NCBI RefSeq assembly: GCF_029784165.1 | Contig: NC_073696.1 | Location: 169,994,912 to 170,058,911, forward strand | Length of the DNA stretch: 64,000 bases | Source of the DNA: Wyeomyia smithii | Taxonomy: Eukaryota > Arthropoda > Insecta > Diptera > Culicidae | Direction: 5' to 3' | Shown: positions 1 through 12,314 of the stretch, piece by piece | How positions within the stretch are numbered: the first letter of the stretch is position 1 | Layout of the letters: each line of letters opens with the position of its first letter | Made by a program: the position numbers and the translations under genes | The notes under the pieces: generated by a model | The model's input: only the letters and a program-made list of their open reading frames with translations | The model's database searches: none | What the model was told of the DNA's origin: nothing

Positions 1-777
1 AGAAGCGACAATATAACTATTTTTTTTAGAAAAACTGAAAATGCTGATGGCGTACGTAAATTGCTTCGAAAGATGAAAATACTTTACTGCGACAGTTACT
101 TTTGGAACGTTTGTTTCATTCAAACAACGTTCAATTGTCTTAACTGTCTAGAGTTTCTCTCTTTACGACACAAGTGCAAGTCAGTCTTTTTACCCTGAAA
201 TGGAGTTCCAGTTATCGTACAAGCCACAGGAGCATTTTGAAAAACAAGCTCAAGGTCTAGATTGCATTTTCGGCACACCAAGAACTTTTGTAAATTGCAA
301 CCTGCTTGAAATTATGACAACTTTGTTTCTACTTTTTCGATTCAAATAATAATTGAATTTTTATGAAAACATTCCTAACAGTATCTATTTTTATTGTAAG
401 CTGAATAACTTTTGTTACTCTTTGTTTTTACAGAATCGAGTATGAACACCGTTTTGTGAATCTCCTATTGTGAATAGCTCTAAAAAGTAATTTTTTTTTC
501 TCATATCATTTATTTGACACGGCACAAATACAATTTAATGTTTAACGGCGCCAATTATATCTGAAGACTTAAAATCTTAAAGCAAATTTTTTATCCTCGC
601 TGCCGACTACGAGCTGAAATTAAGTCTATCTTAAAACTAGGATGTATTTTTCATTCACTGTTTTGTAGTTTGATGGTCGTCTGATGCTCTTCGAATGGCC
701 ATGAATACTAAAAAGTAATTGTTTTCGTTTGTATTACCACAAAAGATCAAAGTGGTCCTAATCTTACAAAACACGAG
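1..777. other. Intergenic, no recognisable gene
   Basis: AT-rich sequence with no open frame that resembles a protein I know, no tRNA-like fold and no clear inverted repeat. It lies on the 3' side of the minus-strand reductase exons, so missing downstream exons could be hidden here, but I see none with family motifs. Confidence 0.4.
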
Positions 778-946
778 CAATAAATATAGCGATATAACTA
801 TTTGAATATTAATAGGTTAGCGATTAGCGATAAGCGAAAATTTCGCTTTTGTAGGTTATGCGTTTAGCGATTATCAAGCTAAATTTTCGGGTTAGCGGCT
901 TAGCGGTTAGCGTCGTCAAATTTTCGGTTAGCGGTGCCCACCACTG
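778..946. mobile_element. hAT-like element end with iterated TTAGCG motif
   Basis: The right end reads TGCCCACCACTG, the reverse complement of CAGTGGTGGGCA, which is the form of a hAT-type terminus. Inside it the hexamer TTAGCG or a close variant occurs about seven times between 816 and 935. Such subterminal iteration is typical of hAT transposase binding sites. A second, related end is at 18484-18603. I cannot find the left end or an 8-bp target duplication, so this is a partial copy. Confidence 0.5.
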
Positions 947-1132
947 GTGAAAGTATATTAAACTAAACATAAATATAAAATTTAACACCTTGATGCACTT
1001 TATTATTCCCCGGGTCTTCCACCGTCACCATACGAGTCGAACGAAAAAGTTGGTCAACATTGCACTTTGAGAAGAGATCTGGCACCTCTGACAAGTGAAA
1101 TCTAGTTGCCAAATTGGCTTTTTTTTCATCGC

Positions 1133-1135
<3 letters not shown>

Positions 1136-1196
<61 letters not shown>
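1136..1196. repeat. (TC)n microsatellite
   Basis: About 30 uninterrupted TC dinucleotides. The Arg-Glu-rich reading frame across it on the minus strand is a by-product of the repeat. Confidence 0.95.
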
Positions 1197-1202
<6 letters not shown>

Positions 1203-1262
1203 CTCTAGTACAAACCTGTATCTTAGGTACAAACTAGAAAATCTTTGAGATATCATACATAC

Positions 1263-1343
1263 CGCATTTTCTGTAAGCTCCTTCAACCTTTCTACAATTT
1301 GCTTTCCTCTTTTTGGTCTCATTAGCAGATAAATACCACCTAC
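1263..1343 (-). CDS. Fatty acyl-CoA reductase-like gene, coding exon 2 (partial gene)
   Basis: An 81-nt exon of 27 codons that continues exon 1 in phase 0. The acceptor is CCGACAG and the donor is GTATGTATG immediately after 1263. It encodes a stretch containing GGIYLLMRPKRG and VERLKEL. This matches the segment that follows the first beta-alpha unit in insect fatty acyl-CoA reductases, where an IYLLIRPKKG-like strand and the ERL helix come next. These enzymes reduce fatty acyl-CoA to fatty alcohol with NADPH, usually in peroxisomal or ER membranes, for waxes, hydrocarbons or pheromones. The remaining exons must lie at lower coordinates; none is recognisable down to position 1. It could be an isolated pseudogene fragment, but both splice sites are consensus. 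Confidence 0.7.
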
Positions 1344-1398
1344 CTGTCGGAAATAAAATAAAATTAGAAAGCTTCTTGAGTTCTAAATGTTCACCTAC

Positions 1399-1526
1399 AT
1401 CGGGACATGATCTCAATATCTTTTCTACAATAGCGATACCTAGAAACCCAGTTCCACCAGTTATGAATATATTTTTATTTTTATAGAAACTTTTTATATG
1501 CATAGTTGATTCTTTCATAATGTAGT
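1399..1526 (-). CDS. Fatty acyl-CoA reductase-like gene, coding exon 1
   Basis: This minus-strand exon starts after a polypyrimidine tract and the acceptor TTTTTCAG; the first ATG is at 1518, eight bases into the exon. Forty codons follow and end at the donor GTAGGTG, with the exon closing on a complete Asp codon. The protein carries FITGGTGFLG, the glycine-rich dinucleotide-binding loop of the extended short-chain dehydrogenase fold, followed by VEKILRSCPD. That order is characteristic of the N-terminal NAD-binding domain of insect fatty acyl-CoA reductases. The acceptor before the ATG implies at least one untranslated upstream exon at higher coordinates, not identified. The 55-nt intron to exon 2 is short, as is usual in Diptera. 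An in-frame ATG six codons later is an alternative start. Confidence 0.75.
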
Positions 1527-3396
1527 CTGAAAAAGAAAAGAAACATGAATTAAGCTTATTGATTCGAAATCTTAGTCTCTACAGGGAAATCAACATTAAA
1601 TATTTTTATTGTGCTCTTCAATACATAGAGTTTTCGATCTTACAAAACATTCATTTTAACACAAACTGCTTCGCTAGATAAAACGCATTGTCATTGAATT
1701 GATTTTGTATAATTGTAATTACTAGCATCGACATGAACAACCCGTGAATATTATTGTCACTGTATCGCAAACGCGTTTTTTGTATTTCTAACGTTATCAT
1801 AGTGCAAGAAACAGTTTCTTTGGACAGTGACTTATTTGGCTGTTATACAATTGTTTACTGGTTAAAAAAGTCCAATGATTTTTTACACAGCTGTAAATTT
1901 ACTTGGGAAGTTTTTCTTGAAATGTGCGTACTGTACATAAAGCTTCGCAGTGTTCATTCAGCTAAAATAAAGAAACTTGTATAATGGAAACATTACCGTT
2001 CAACAGACCATAGCCAAATACTAAAAATGATGAACAACTGAATCACACAGGCCAAATCTAAAATGTTATCTACTGATGATTTTCATAACGCCAACATTAT
2101 TTTTAAGTGCCTTCTGCATGAACAAGAAAAAATCTATCACATATTATCTAATGAACCTGTTATACATGTTCAAGCGTGATGTCACGAATAACATGATTTA
2201 CATATTCTTATGAATGAATTGTTGAAACATTTATGCTTAAACATCATATCTAATTATTACATTTGTTAAAAGGTATTGTAGTTTTGGTCGGGAATAATAA
2301 AATGGAAACCAAAAAATAGCTACCCGTTTGACAAAAAACAGAGTTGTGCTGATAAATTGTGATGTTTCCTTACTTAATCGACGAAACCAAATTTTAGACT
2401 TACTAGCGTAAATGATTTTTCCTTAAAATGTGTGAAACAAATATCGAAACACCGGACACACCACTTCTAATAAATGTACAACCGTACTTATCTCTTCGAC
2501 TCGAACCGTACTAATCACACACATCAAATCTCAAACGTGAAAACAGGTTTTTACGCTTTCTCTCGTCTGCCAAAATTCAGTTATCCAGTCATGAAAGTAT
2601 TAGTGTTCGATCAGTGGATGCGGATGGTGATCACAGAAGTCTAAGATGCAGTAAACGCGAACGCTGACCAGGCGAAAATGGTGTAGTATGTTTTTATGGT
2701 GCGTCCGTAAGTGCGATGAACACAGGCAAGAAGCATCAAAAACACTGCTCAAGTATTTACGTACTGACACAATGACGTCAATAGTAGTAAAAGATCAAAC
2801 AAAAACTGTTAAGGTTTTTTCTACTTGATACCATAATGAACGCTTCTACTATGCATTGTGCATATGTTATTCCGGTATCATAACGCTAGTGATAATGTGT
2901 GCTTAGATATATTTTAGATTTAAGATGGACAAAATTTTTGAGTAATTTATCATTTTAGAGAATTAAAAACAAAACCCTTGGGCCGCTGTTGGAACTCGAG
3001 CTTCTGTTTATTATGCACAGACTTCGGGGTCAATGAAAAAGTTCAAATCTTTCAAACATAATTTTGAAATATCTCAAACACGGATGCATTTACAAAGTTA
3101 TTCGTCAAGAGCTTTCTAATTTAAAATTAATATCACAATCATACTGCATCATTAGAATTTGATTATTCACCTAAAAGTTGAAACAGGGAAAGTTCTTGAA
3201 AACTTAGCTTTCAAGTAAAAAATCCGTCTTACATTTCTCCGTCCTGAAAATTTTACCAAAAGTTTTGAAATAATGTCACGAAAAATAAATTGTAAAGGAA
3301 ATTCAACTCTGTTTTCGTTTCAATTAAAAAAATCTGTTAATTTTAAACTTTCCTAACTTAAAATCGAAAGAAATTGAAAACGGATGCATGCATGTG
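1527..3396. other. Upstream region of the reductase-like gene, no gene seen
   Basis: AT-rich sequence with only short chance frames, such as 1754-1984, none with recognisable domains. A promoter and 5' untranslated exon of the reductase-like gene should lie here or beyond, but I cannot place them. Confidence 0.35.
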
Positions 3397-3766
3397 TGTC
3401 GAAAATCTGACAAAACCTGGAAAATCAGGAAATGTCAGGGAATCCATTTTTCGATCAGGAAAGTCAGGGAATATCAGAGAAAACTGAAAAATAATCAGGG
3501 AAATTTTTTAAACCGAGACGCGATTTTTTTAAGCGGCTCTTTAGCGCAAAAACTGATTTTTCAGCACAAAAGGTTAATTCGAGACATCTACTGTTGGGTT
3601 TCAGATCCGATTGAATACTTCATTCACTGAGATTTCAGGCTTCGTTGATCTACGTCGTACTTTTTTGTGGCGAATGTTGAAAAATATCAGGTAAATTGAT
3701 GTTTAATTTCAGGGAATATCTGGGAAAATCAGGGAATTTTATTTTGAAAACTTTTTCGCCACCCTG
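3397..3766. mobile_element. Miniature element with iterated TCAGGGAA motif
   Basis: The right end reads CGCCACCCTG, giving a terminus CAGGGTGGCG in reverse complement, followed at 3767 by TATA. The octamer TCAGGGAA or a close variant recurs at about 3434, 3465, 3496, 3710 and 3731. The left end is degraded. Elements with CAGGGTGGC ends and repeated TCAGGGAA are widespread in animal genomes as non-autonomous DNA transposons. No coding capacity is visible. Confidence 0.5.
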
Positions 3767-3881
3767 TATAAGCTTTTTGATTGAAAATATCTTTCCAAAT
3801 CATTTAAAATCATAAGAATACAAATATTAAAAAAATGTTGGAAGTGATTTTTTGAAAATTCAATCATTAATAAAAAACCTA

Positions 3882-6420
3882 AATTAATCCACCTAGCGTT
3901 CAGACCCAGCCTTTCTCATTCAAACTTTAATTTGTAAAAATAGATTTACATGAACGCTTCAATCCAATAAATGTATATTCACTCTTTAGGTTCTAAAATA
4001 TTGATGTTGTAATCTATACATATAAAAATGTAGTCCGGTCTGTCTGTCTTCCAGAAGCACATGTTTCTGGACAAATTTCTGCATATCTCGCGAACTAATC
4101 AACTAAATGGAACCATATTTGGCAGGTGAATGTTTTTAGTGGTAACAAATATGCTCCATAATCGACCTTAGGCAACATTTTGCATTGTAAGATGGCAACT
4201 TCCGGTTTCTGGAAAACAGCCAAAAATGGCCGATTTGCACCTAATATAATAATATCCGGATAAAGAATGAGGTGGAGGAGCTAAAATCGACCACAGATAC
4301 CATTTTGAATTCTAAGATAGCGACTTCCGGTTTCGGAAAAACAGCGGCAAACGACCAAATATCACCCAACATGGGTATTTCCGGAATCTTAATGATGCAC
4401 TGGAGCCACAAATCGACTACAGACACCATTATGAATTGTAGGATGGCAACTTGTGGTTTCTGGAAAACAGCCAAAAATGGCCGATTTCCGCCTAACATGA
4501 GTATCTCCGGATCTAGAATGATACACAGCAGCTGAAATCGATCACGGACCTCATTTTGGACCTCAGGTTGGCGACTTCCGGTTCCTGGGAAACAGCCGAA
4601 AATGATCGAAATACACCCAATATGGGTGTTTTTTCGACCAGAATGACGCTCAGAGGCCAGAAACTATCTTAAATACCATTTTGAAATCCAAGATGGCGAC
4701 TTCCGGTTTGTGCAAATAACCAAAAACCATCCAATATGAGTATCTCTGGAACCAGAATAATGCAATGAGCTAACAATTGACCTTAGACACCATTTTGAAT
4801 TGCTAAATGGCAACTTATAGGAAACAGTCGAAAATGACCAAATAATACTCAATTCAATATGGATGTTTCCGTAATCGAGAGAATGCATAGAAACCAAAAA
4901 TTGACCCTTGACACCATTTTGAATTTGAAGACGACCACTCTTAGTTTCTGGAAAACAACCAAAATAACTAAATACCTCCCAATATGAGTATTTCCGGTGT
5001 CAAATTGATGCCAGAAAATTTGCTGACAATGACCAAATGAATATATTCAGAATTAAGGTGATGTACAGAAGCCAAAAGTCGAGGATGTTGTCATTTCGAT
5101 AAAACCAATTATTTCAAACGATTTGTTATTTGACTTTGATCATTTCCTATGGCCGATTCGTCGTGCATTTTCAGACTTAAAACACATCGCAAGGAATCAA
5201 TGCATTTGGAACGTTCAAATAGTACGATACCACATTTAATTTATGTTGAGGCCACATATATCGACAAAAGCAGGTATAGTTTTAACTAGTCTTTGAATTT
5301 CTGTTTTTTCCTGTTGAGCCACATATCAAATTGTTATGAAGTTTGTTATTTGTAAGTTCGAGAGATGACTCGTTCGTATGACACTAGTTATGTTCAAATA
5401 AGTCATGTAATCTTTGAGATAATAGACTTTCGTTGTGTTATTAACAATTTTATTAACGGTTGCCTAAGTTCGATTATAATGAAATGAATTGAGAACGTAT
5501 AGGGCAGCCAAACTTTGAAACCACGTGTTCAATCATAATTCATTAGTTTACCCTTAACTAGCCCGCTCATCTGATAATAATATTGATCAAATCGGTTGTG
5601 TAGTTACTGAGATAATGAAGTTTCGTGATTTTCACATTTCGGTACATTACAGACGAAGTTACAGTTCGATTACAGTAAAATTTAATAGGGTGTTATGAGG
5701 CACCTAGACCTTTCATTTGACACTAATTTTGTGGAAATCGGGTCAGCCATCTCTGAGAAAAGTGAGTGAGTCCAAGTAGTCTTCGGAATATGTTCCTTTT
5801 CATAGATGGATTTCACATTTTTAAACATAACAGGCAAAGTAATAATCCGATTGCAAAACAAATCAATAGGGTCTTATGGGACAACTAGGCCTTCCATTTG
5901 GCACTGATTTTATGAAAATCGGTCCTGCCATCTCTGAGAAACATGAGTGAGATTAAACAGTCTTCACAACACGTTTCTTTTCATAACTTTTGAACCACAA
6001 GTTCAATCTTCATAAAATCCAAAAGTAAAGGGTTTTCTGGCTAGCCCGTTCATTTGACACCAATTTTGTTCAAATCGGTTGTGTAGTTTGCGAGATAATG
6101 ATGTTTCATGCTTTTTACATTTTGATACATAACCTCCAAACTAAAAAGCCGATTACAATAAAATTGCATAGGAACTTATGGGACAACAAGACCTTCATTT
6201 GCAATTAATTTCATGAGAATCGGTCCAGCCATCTCTGAGAAAAGTGAGTGAGAATAAAAATCTGCACATACACACACACATACACACACACATACATACA
6301 GAAAATGCTCAGCTCGTCGAGCTAAGTCGAGTGATATATGCCATTCGGCCCTTTGGAGCACTTTTATACTTTCGATTTTGCAAGTGATTGCTATACCTTT
6401 CTAGGATAAAGGCAAAAACT
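3882..6420. repeat. 2.5-kb interspersed repeat, copy A
   Basis: This block begins CCTAAATTAATCCACC and ends near GGATAAAGGCAAAAAC. The same sequence recurs at 6639-7938 and resumes at 13202-14000, interrupted by a retrotransposon. It contains the 125-bp-period array at about 4180-4960, then a non-array section with degenerate internal repetition (phrases such as TCATTTGACACTAATTTTGT near 5716, 5896 and 6050), a short CA run, and a hairpin-like CTCGTCGAG near 6316. I recognise the terminal GTGATTGCTATACC section as a common mosquito repeat from memory only. No open frame is long enough to be a transposase. Confidence 0.7.
4180..4960. repeat. Degenerate tandem array, ~125-bp period
   Basis: The phrase ACTTCCGGTTTC or a variant recurs at about 4199, 4322, 4448, 4573, 4698, 4811 and 4934, giving a period near 125 bp for about seven units. 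Each unit also holds CACCATTTTGAATT, AAGATGGCGACT and AATATGAGTATTTCC. Units differ by substitutions and small indels, so the array is old. There are no identical repeat-spacer units, so it is not a CRISPR array. Confidence 0.85.
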
Positions 6421-6638
6421 ATTTCTTTAAAATGGTCGTTATTCGACGATAGGTCATTTGGCATGCAAACGTTCATAACAAAACAAATTTTAAATTTTAG
6501 ATATGTGTGTACTTTAAAATAGGAGACTTGAGTTTGAATTACAAACTTTTATATTTTGAATTATTCTGAGAATCTGTAATGTGAATTTGCTGCTTGTTAT
6601 TTAAATTACGTAGAATTCGAGTCGAAAGTTGAGAATAA
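6421..6638. other. Spacer between repeat copies A and B
   Basis: About 220 bp of AT-rich sequence with no feature I can name. Confidence 0.4.
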
Positions 6639-7938
6639 AACCTAAATTAATCCACCTAGCGGTCAGACCCAGCCTTTCTCATTCAAACTTTAATTTGTAA
6701 AAATAGATTTACATGAACGCTTCAATCCAATAAATGTATATTCACTCTTTAGGTTCCAAAATATTGATGTTGTAATCTATACATATAAAAATGCAGTCCG
6801 GTTTGTCTGTCTGTTTGATCCATATAGGCTCGAAAACTACCGAACCGATCGACGTGAAAATTTCTATGTAGGGGTTTTTGGTCCCGATAAAGGTTCCTAT
6901 GATAGTTTGAGACCCCTCCCTCTTCTGGAAAGGAGGGGTCCAATACAAATGAAACATACATTTCTGCACAACTCAAGAACAAACCAAGCAAATGAAACCG
7001 AATTTGGCATGTGGATGTTTTAAAGGGTAATAAATATGTCCATAATGGTTCGACGCCCCTCCCTCTTATGGAAGCACATGTTTCTGCACAAATTTCTGCA
7101 CATCTCGCGAACTAATCAACTAAATGGAACCATATTTGGCAGGTAAATGTTTTTAGTGGTAACAAATATGTTCCATAATCGACCTCAGGCAACATTTTGG
7201 ATTGTAAGATTGCAACTTCCGGTTTCTGGAAAACAGCCAAAAATGGACGATTTCCACCCAATATAATAATATCCGGATAAGGAAAGATACACAGGAGCTA
7301 AATTCGACCACAGATACCATTTTGAATTCTAAGATGGCGACTTCCGGTTTCGGAAAAACAGCGGCAAACGACCAAATACCACCCAATATGGATATTTTCG
7401 GAATCGTATCTCCGGATCTCCGGATCTAAAATGAGTATCTCCGGATCTAAAATGATACACAGCAGCTGAAATCGTTCAAAGATCCTATTTTGGATTCTAG
7501 GTTGGCGACTTCCGGTTCCTGGGAAACAGCGGAAAATGATCGAATTACACCCAATGTGAGTGTTTCTTCAACCAGAATGACGCTCAGAGGCCAGAAATTA
7601 TCTTAAATACCATTTCGAAATCCAAGATGGCGACTTCCGGTTTGTGAAAAACAGCCTAAAATAACCAAATACCATCCAATATGAGCAATGAGTATCTCTG
7701 GAACCAGAATGATGCAATGAGCTGACAATTGACCACAGGCACCATTTTGAATCGCTAAATGGCAACTTATAGGAAACAACCGAAAATGACCAAATAATAC
7801 TCAACATGGATATTTCCGTAATCGAGATGATGCATAGAAACCAAACATTGACCCTTGACACCATTTTGAATTTAAAGACGACCACTGTTAGTTTCTGGAA
7901 AACAACCAAAATAACTAAATACCTCCCAATATGAGTAT
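6639..7938. repeat. 2.5-kb repeat, copy B, left part
   Basis: Same start as copy A with a few per cent difference, plus about 250 bp (6800-7070) that copy A lacks. The 125-bp array is present from about 7195. The copy stops at CCAATATGAGTAT, exactly where the non-LTR element begins, and resumes at 13202 with AGTATTTCCGGTG. In copy A these two pieces are contiguous at about 4980-4995, so copy A shows the empty site. Confidence 0.85.
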
Positions 7939-8190
7939 AAGTGTGCGTAATGACGAGCATCATAGTTTGTTTATAACGTGCTGTGATATTTAGTGTCTAA
8001 AGTGTACTATAGAAAGATCTTCATCAGGATAAGTAGAAGTGCAGTAATATCTGCTGCTTATTTTGAATAAATTTTGCAATTTTATTTGCTTTCCGCCACG
8101 GCTGGCTGCCGTCGGCATTGTTTTTTTTCTTTTTCAATTGTCTCTGCCGGTAGTTTTGTGTCGCCGTACAGCATCCACTGTGTAGGTAAA

Positions 8191-9508
8191 ATGGAATGTG
8201 CAAAGTGTAGTCAAACGGTTGTGATCAACGATGTCGTTTACTGTTGTAACTGCAAACAGAGATTTCACTCTCGCTGTGTAGGCATCGGTAATGCGGCTAT
8301 TAAGTTGATCAATGCGAATGACAATCTTCTGTTCAAGTGTGATAATTGTCTATCGGTTCAGTGTTGTGATGAGCAGAATGTATCGGTTTTGGATGTCAAA
8401 GTAATAAGAGACGAGATTAACAAAATTTCTGCCTCTTTTACAGATTTGCAAAACAACATTGCTGCTCAGATAGACAACGCGTTCAAGATCGGGATGGAAG
8501 AAATGAGATTAAATGTAAATGGTACTCTAAAGGATTGAAAAATTAATGAATGAAAAAATTAATAATATGACTCTGTCATTTTTCGAAAATAAACGCAATA
8601 GGGATTTAGTTGCGATGAATAGTGTGATATCTGAACCGGCTGATCTCAGCCGTAATTCAGCTAAAAAGGTTAAAAAACGAAAGTTAAATGAAGATGAAAA
8701 ACAAAGTTTTAGCGATAAACCGATGACTTATGCAAACGTTTTGAGCGATAGTAAGGAACGTGAGGCTTGTCCGGTCATCGTGATTAAACCAAAAGAGTCC
8801 ACCCAGAGTAGCGAAGCTACGCGGGAGTTTTTAAAATCAAAATTAAATCCTAAAACACACAAGATTAGTAACTTTAAAACCGGGAAAGACGGCTCTGTTA
8901 TTGTTGAGTGTGCAACAAAAGAAAATGTGGAGGTTGTGAAAAATGGCATTGAAGGTAATCTGGGTGAAAGCTATACAGCTGTTGTTCCCACACCTCCGGT
9001 GCCAAGATTAAAAGTGTTGGGCATGAGCGATCAATATTCCTCAGATGTCTTCATTGACTTTTTGAAAAGTCAAAATGAAGACATCGCAATTGGAGATGTC
9101 AAAGTCTTGCGTACGTATGAAAATCCACGTTTCACGTATAACAAGTACAACGTTGTGATAGAAGTCGATAAAAAGACTTATGACTGTTTATTATCCGCGA
9201 AAAAAGTAATTGTTGGGTGGGATCGGTGCCCTATAGTTCCAGCGATAAATGTCCTTAGATGCTTCAAATGTGGAGAATTCGGCCACAAGAGTACAGATTG
9301 CAAAAACCATGAAACGTGCTCTTTGTGTAGTGAGCATCATAGAACTTCGGAATGCACATCCACTGTATTGAAATGCGTTAATTGTTCTAAATACAATAAA
9401 GATCGTAAAATGAATCTGGACGTTAACCATGCGGCATCTAGTTCAGAGTGCCTAGTTTATAAAAAATTGTATGATCAAAAAAAAGGCAGCCTGCATTTCA
9501 ATAAATAG
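8191..9508 (+). pseudogene. Non-LTR ORF1: PHD-like finger plus zinc knuckles, frameshifted
   Basis: I chose ATG 8191 because it opens directly onto the first cysteine pair. The N-terminal part has CAKC, then CCNC, a His-Cys pair in FHSRC, and CDNC, which is the Cys4-His-Cys3 spacing of a PHD finger. Predicted coiled-coil-like sequence follows to about 8535, where a one-base shift puts a stop at 8536-8538 and the frame continues from 8546. The C-terminal part contains a basic patch (KKVKKRK) and two zinc knuckles, CFKCGEFGHKSTDC (CX2CX4HX4C) and CSLCSEHHRTSEC, plus a final CVNC pair. Such ORF1 products bind the element RNA and act as nucleic-acid chaperones in the ribonucleoprotein particle. 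Confidence 0.8.
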
Positions 9509-9526
9509 CAATCAGGTTCCAGGAAT

Positions 9527-10546
9527 GTGTATAGCTTAGATATTATATATTTGAATATTGCTGGTCTCTCTACAAACTACGTAGCTTTACGTCAGATTGT
9601 AGAGTTGAATCGTCCATTTTTAGTTTTTTTGTCAGAAACACACATAGTAGATATCGATGCATTTGATCAATATTCTATTCCGGGATACAATATTGCTGCC
9701 TGTTTGTCACATTCTAGACATACTGGAGGGGTTGCTATTTATGTCAAAGAATCAGTACAATTCAATGTTTGTTTCAATGAAGCAATTGAAGGAAATTGGT
9801 TTTTGGGCATAACAGTGGACCGAGGCATGAAGGTTGGTAACTATGGTGTAGTTTATCAATCCCCTAGTTCTAGTGATCAGCGATTTTTGCAAATACTAGA
9901 AAACTGGTTTGAGTTATTTGTGGATAGCCGCAAATTTAACGTGATTGCTGGTGACTTTAACATAAACTGGCGTGATAGCTTTAATTCGAGCCATTTGAAG
10001 AGATTAATAGAGTTTTGCAATTTAAAACAAGTTGTTACTGAATATACGCGTATTTCTAGACACAGTAAAACTTTAATTGATCATGTTTATACAAACTTTG
10101 ATTCTGTTCGCGCTGCAGTAAGTTCTGAATTGAAAATAACCGATCATGAGACTCTTGTTATTACTGTAAATCAGAGTATAAACAGTGATGATAATTTAGT
10201 TAAACTAAAGTGTTGGAAAAATTACTCGAAACGAAAGGTTTCGGATCTTGTCGCGAGAAACGTGGATTTCCCATTATCGGGGTGCCTTGATCATAAAACC
10301 GATGTTCTCAATAACGTCTTAAAAACGTGTACTAATCAGTTAGTGGAACAAAAGTTTGTTGTCGTGAAGAACTCCAACAAGTGGTACACTTTGGATCTTT
10401 TACGTCTTAAACGTAAGAGAGATGGATGGTATAAAAAGTTTTGTAGAACAAACAGTAATGATCACTGGCGTAACTATACGATGGCGCGTAATATATTCTC
10501 AAACTCTGATCAAAACACGGAGCGAATATATACAGAGGAAAATTGA
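9527..10546 (+). pseudogene. Non-LTR ORF2, endonuclease part
   Basis: The frame carries the apurinic/apyrimidinic-like endonuclease domain: the N-terminal LNIAGL segment, the SETH motif with the catalytic Glu near 9630, GDFNINW near 9950, and a C-terminal TDHE near 10140. This domain nicks target DNA to prime reverse transcription. The reading starts at a GTG here; the true start may be an upstream codon lost by mutation. The frame ends at a stop at 10544-10546, while the reverse-transcriptase frame is already open from 10422, so the two halves of ORF2 are separated by a frameshift at roughly 10495-10520. Family ORF2 proteins are single chains of about 900-1000 residues, consistent with the joined length. 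Confidence 0.85.
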
Positions 10547-12314
10547 ACATCATAAAAATAGCAGCAAAGAGTTATGGAAAATATTAAAGTCATTGTTGAA
10601 ACCTGGCGTTTGCAAATCGCGGTCCATAACCTTTAATGGCACAGAAGAAAGATCAGAACAAGCAATCGCTTCTAAGTTCAATACTTATTTTATCGATAGT
10701 GTTTCAGATATCAATCGATCTATTGAATTGGTGGATGAACCTGATGAAATGAAACAGCCAATTAATGTTAACTGTACTTTGACCGGTTTTCACCCTATTT
10801 CATACATAGAACTGAAAAACATTTGTTTTTCAATGCAAAAAACGGCTGGAATCGATAACGTTAATGCAAAAGTGATTCAAGATTGCTTTCATGTCATCGG
10901 ACACGACCTCCTTGGCCTAATCAATGAATCGTTACAAACTGGGCACGTGCCACGAGTTTGGAAGGAATCTTTGGTGGTTCCTATTCAAAAGGTTGCTGGT
11001 ACGAGTAAAGCCGAAGAGTTTCGTCCCATCAACATGTTGTACACATTAGAAAAAATTTTAGAACTTGTTATCAAAGGCCAACTTTTAAATTATCTTAATA
11101 TGAACAGTTTGTTAATACCAGAACAATCAGGCTATCGAGAAGGTTATTCTTGTGAAACTGCGTTGAATTTGGTGTTAGCAAAATGGAAAGAAAATATTGA
11201 GCGTAAAGAAACTATTGTTGCAGTGTTCTTGGATTTAAAACGCGCTTTCGAAACAATTTCTAGGCCCTTATTGTTACGAACAATAAAGCGCTTTGGTATT
11301 ACAGGTACTGCATACAAGTGGTTTGAGAGCTACTTGTGTGACAGAACTCAACGGACTATTTTCAATGAATTTACATCTTTTTCCATGGGAAACATTCTTG
11401 GAGTACCTCAAGGAAGTGTATTAGGGCCCATTTTATTCATAATGTACATTAATGACATGAGACAAGTTTTACGTTTCTGTGATATTAACCTTTTGGCTGA
11501 TGATACTGTACTGTTCATTGCAGCTAAAGATCTCGATTTTGCTATTATTCGCTTGAATGAGGACTTATGTTCGCTGAGTAGATGGTTTAAATTCAAACAA
11601 CTAAAACTGAATATAAGTAAAACTAAATTTATGGTTATTTCGCGCAACCGTGTTACTGAAAATGTCTCTGTGGAAATTGACAGCGAGACACTTGAACGCG
11701 TACGTGAGATGAAATATCTTGGCGTGACTATTGATGACAAACTTAAGTTCAATATTCATATTGACAATGTCATCAAGAAAATTGCCAAAAAATATGGAAT
11801 TCTCTGTCGTTTGAATAAAGAGTTGAGTACTTTTAGCAAGATTCATCTCTATAAATCAATCATCTCTCCCCACTTGGACTTTTGCTCTTCCATTTTATTT
11901 TTGGCAAATGAAACTCAAATATCGAGGTTACAGCGTTTGCAGAATAAAGTTATGCGGTTAATTTTGAGATGTAGTAGATTCACTTCCTCGGCCTTGATGT
12001 TGGATGCCTTGCAATGGTTATCTGTGAAGCAGCGAATTGTGTTCATGACGATGGTGTTCATTTTTTGAATAGTTAACAGATTGCTGCCTCGATATTTGTG
12101 TGATCGAATTGTGAGAGGAAGTGATATTCATAGATACAATACTAGAAAGGCGACAGAAATTCGAACACCAAAATTTAATTTTGGAGCTTCGCAGAATTCA
12201 TTATTTTTTAAAGGAATTAAAGTGTTCAATTCGATGCCTACACAGGTCAAACGTGCAGCAACGCTACTTGAGTTCAAGAGACAATGTATTTCACACGTCA
12301 AAGCTGTTTTTTAG
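10422..12314 (+). pseudogene. Non-LTR ORF2, reverse transcriptase part, in-frame stop
   Basis: All core reverse-transcriptase blocks are present: the VVPIQK strand, FRPINML, QSGYREGYSC, FLDLKRAFET (first catalytic Asp), GVPQGSVLGPILF near 11400, and LADDTVLF with the catalytic Asp pair at about 11499-11504. KYLGV and the thumb region follow. The frame stops at a TGA at 12066-12068 but continues in the same frame from 12081 to 12314 with a conserved-looking tail (LLPRYLCDR, FNSMPTQVK), so the TGA is a nonsense mutation. Together with the upstream frameshift this leaves the element dead. The enzyme would copy element RNA at the nicked target site. Confidence 0.88.

Noticed and set aside
963..1322. 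119-codon minus-strand frame containing Arg-Glu repeats, overlapping the reductase exons
   Set aside because: The middle is a (TC)n microsatellite. Only the first ~20 codons coincide with the real exon 2; the portion after the GTATGT donor shows no reductase motif.
4180..4960. Regularly spaced repeats as a CRISPR array
   Set aside because: The repeats are degenerate along their whole 125 bp, have no unique spacers of fixed length, and the DNA is eukaryotic.
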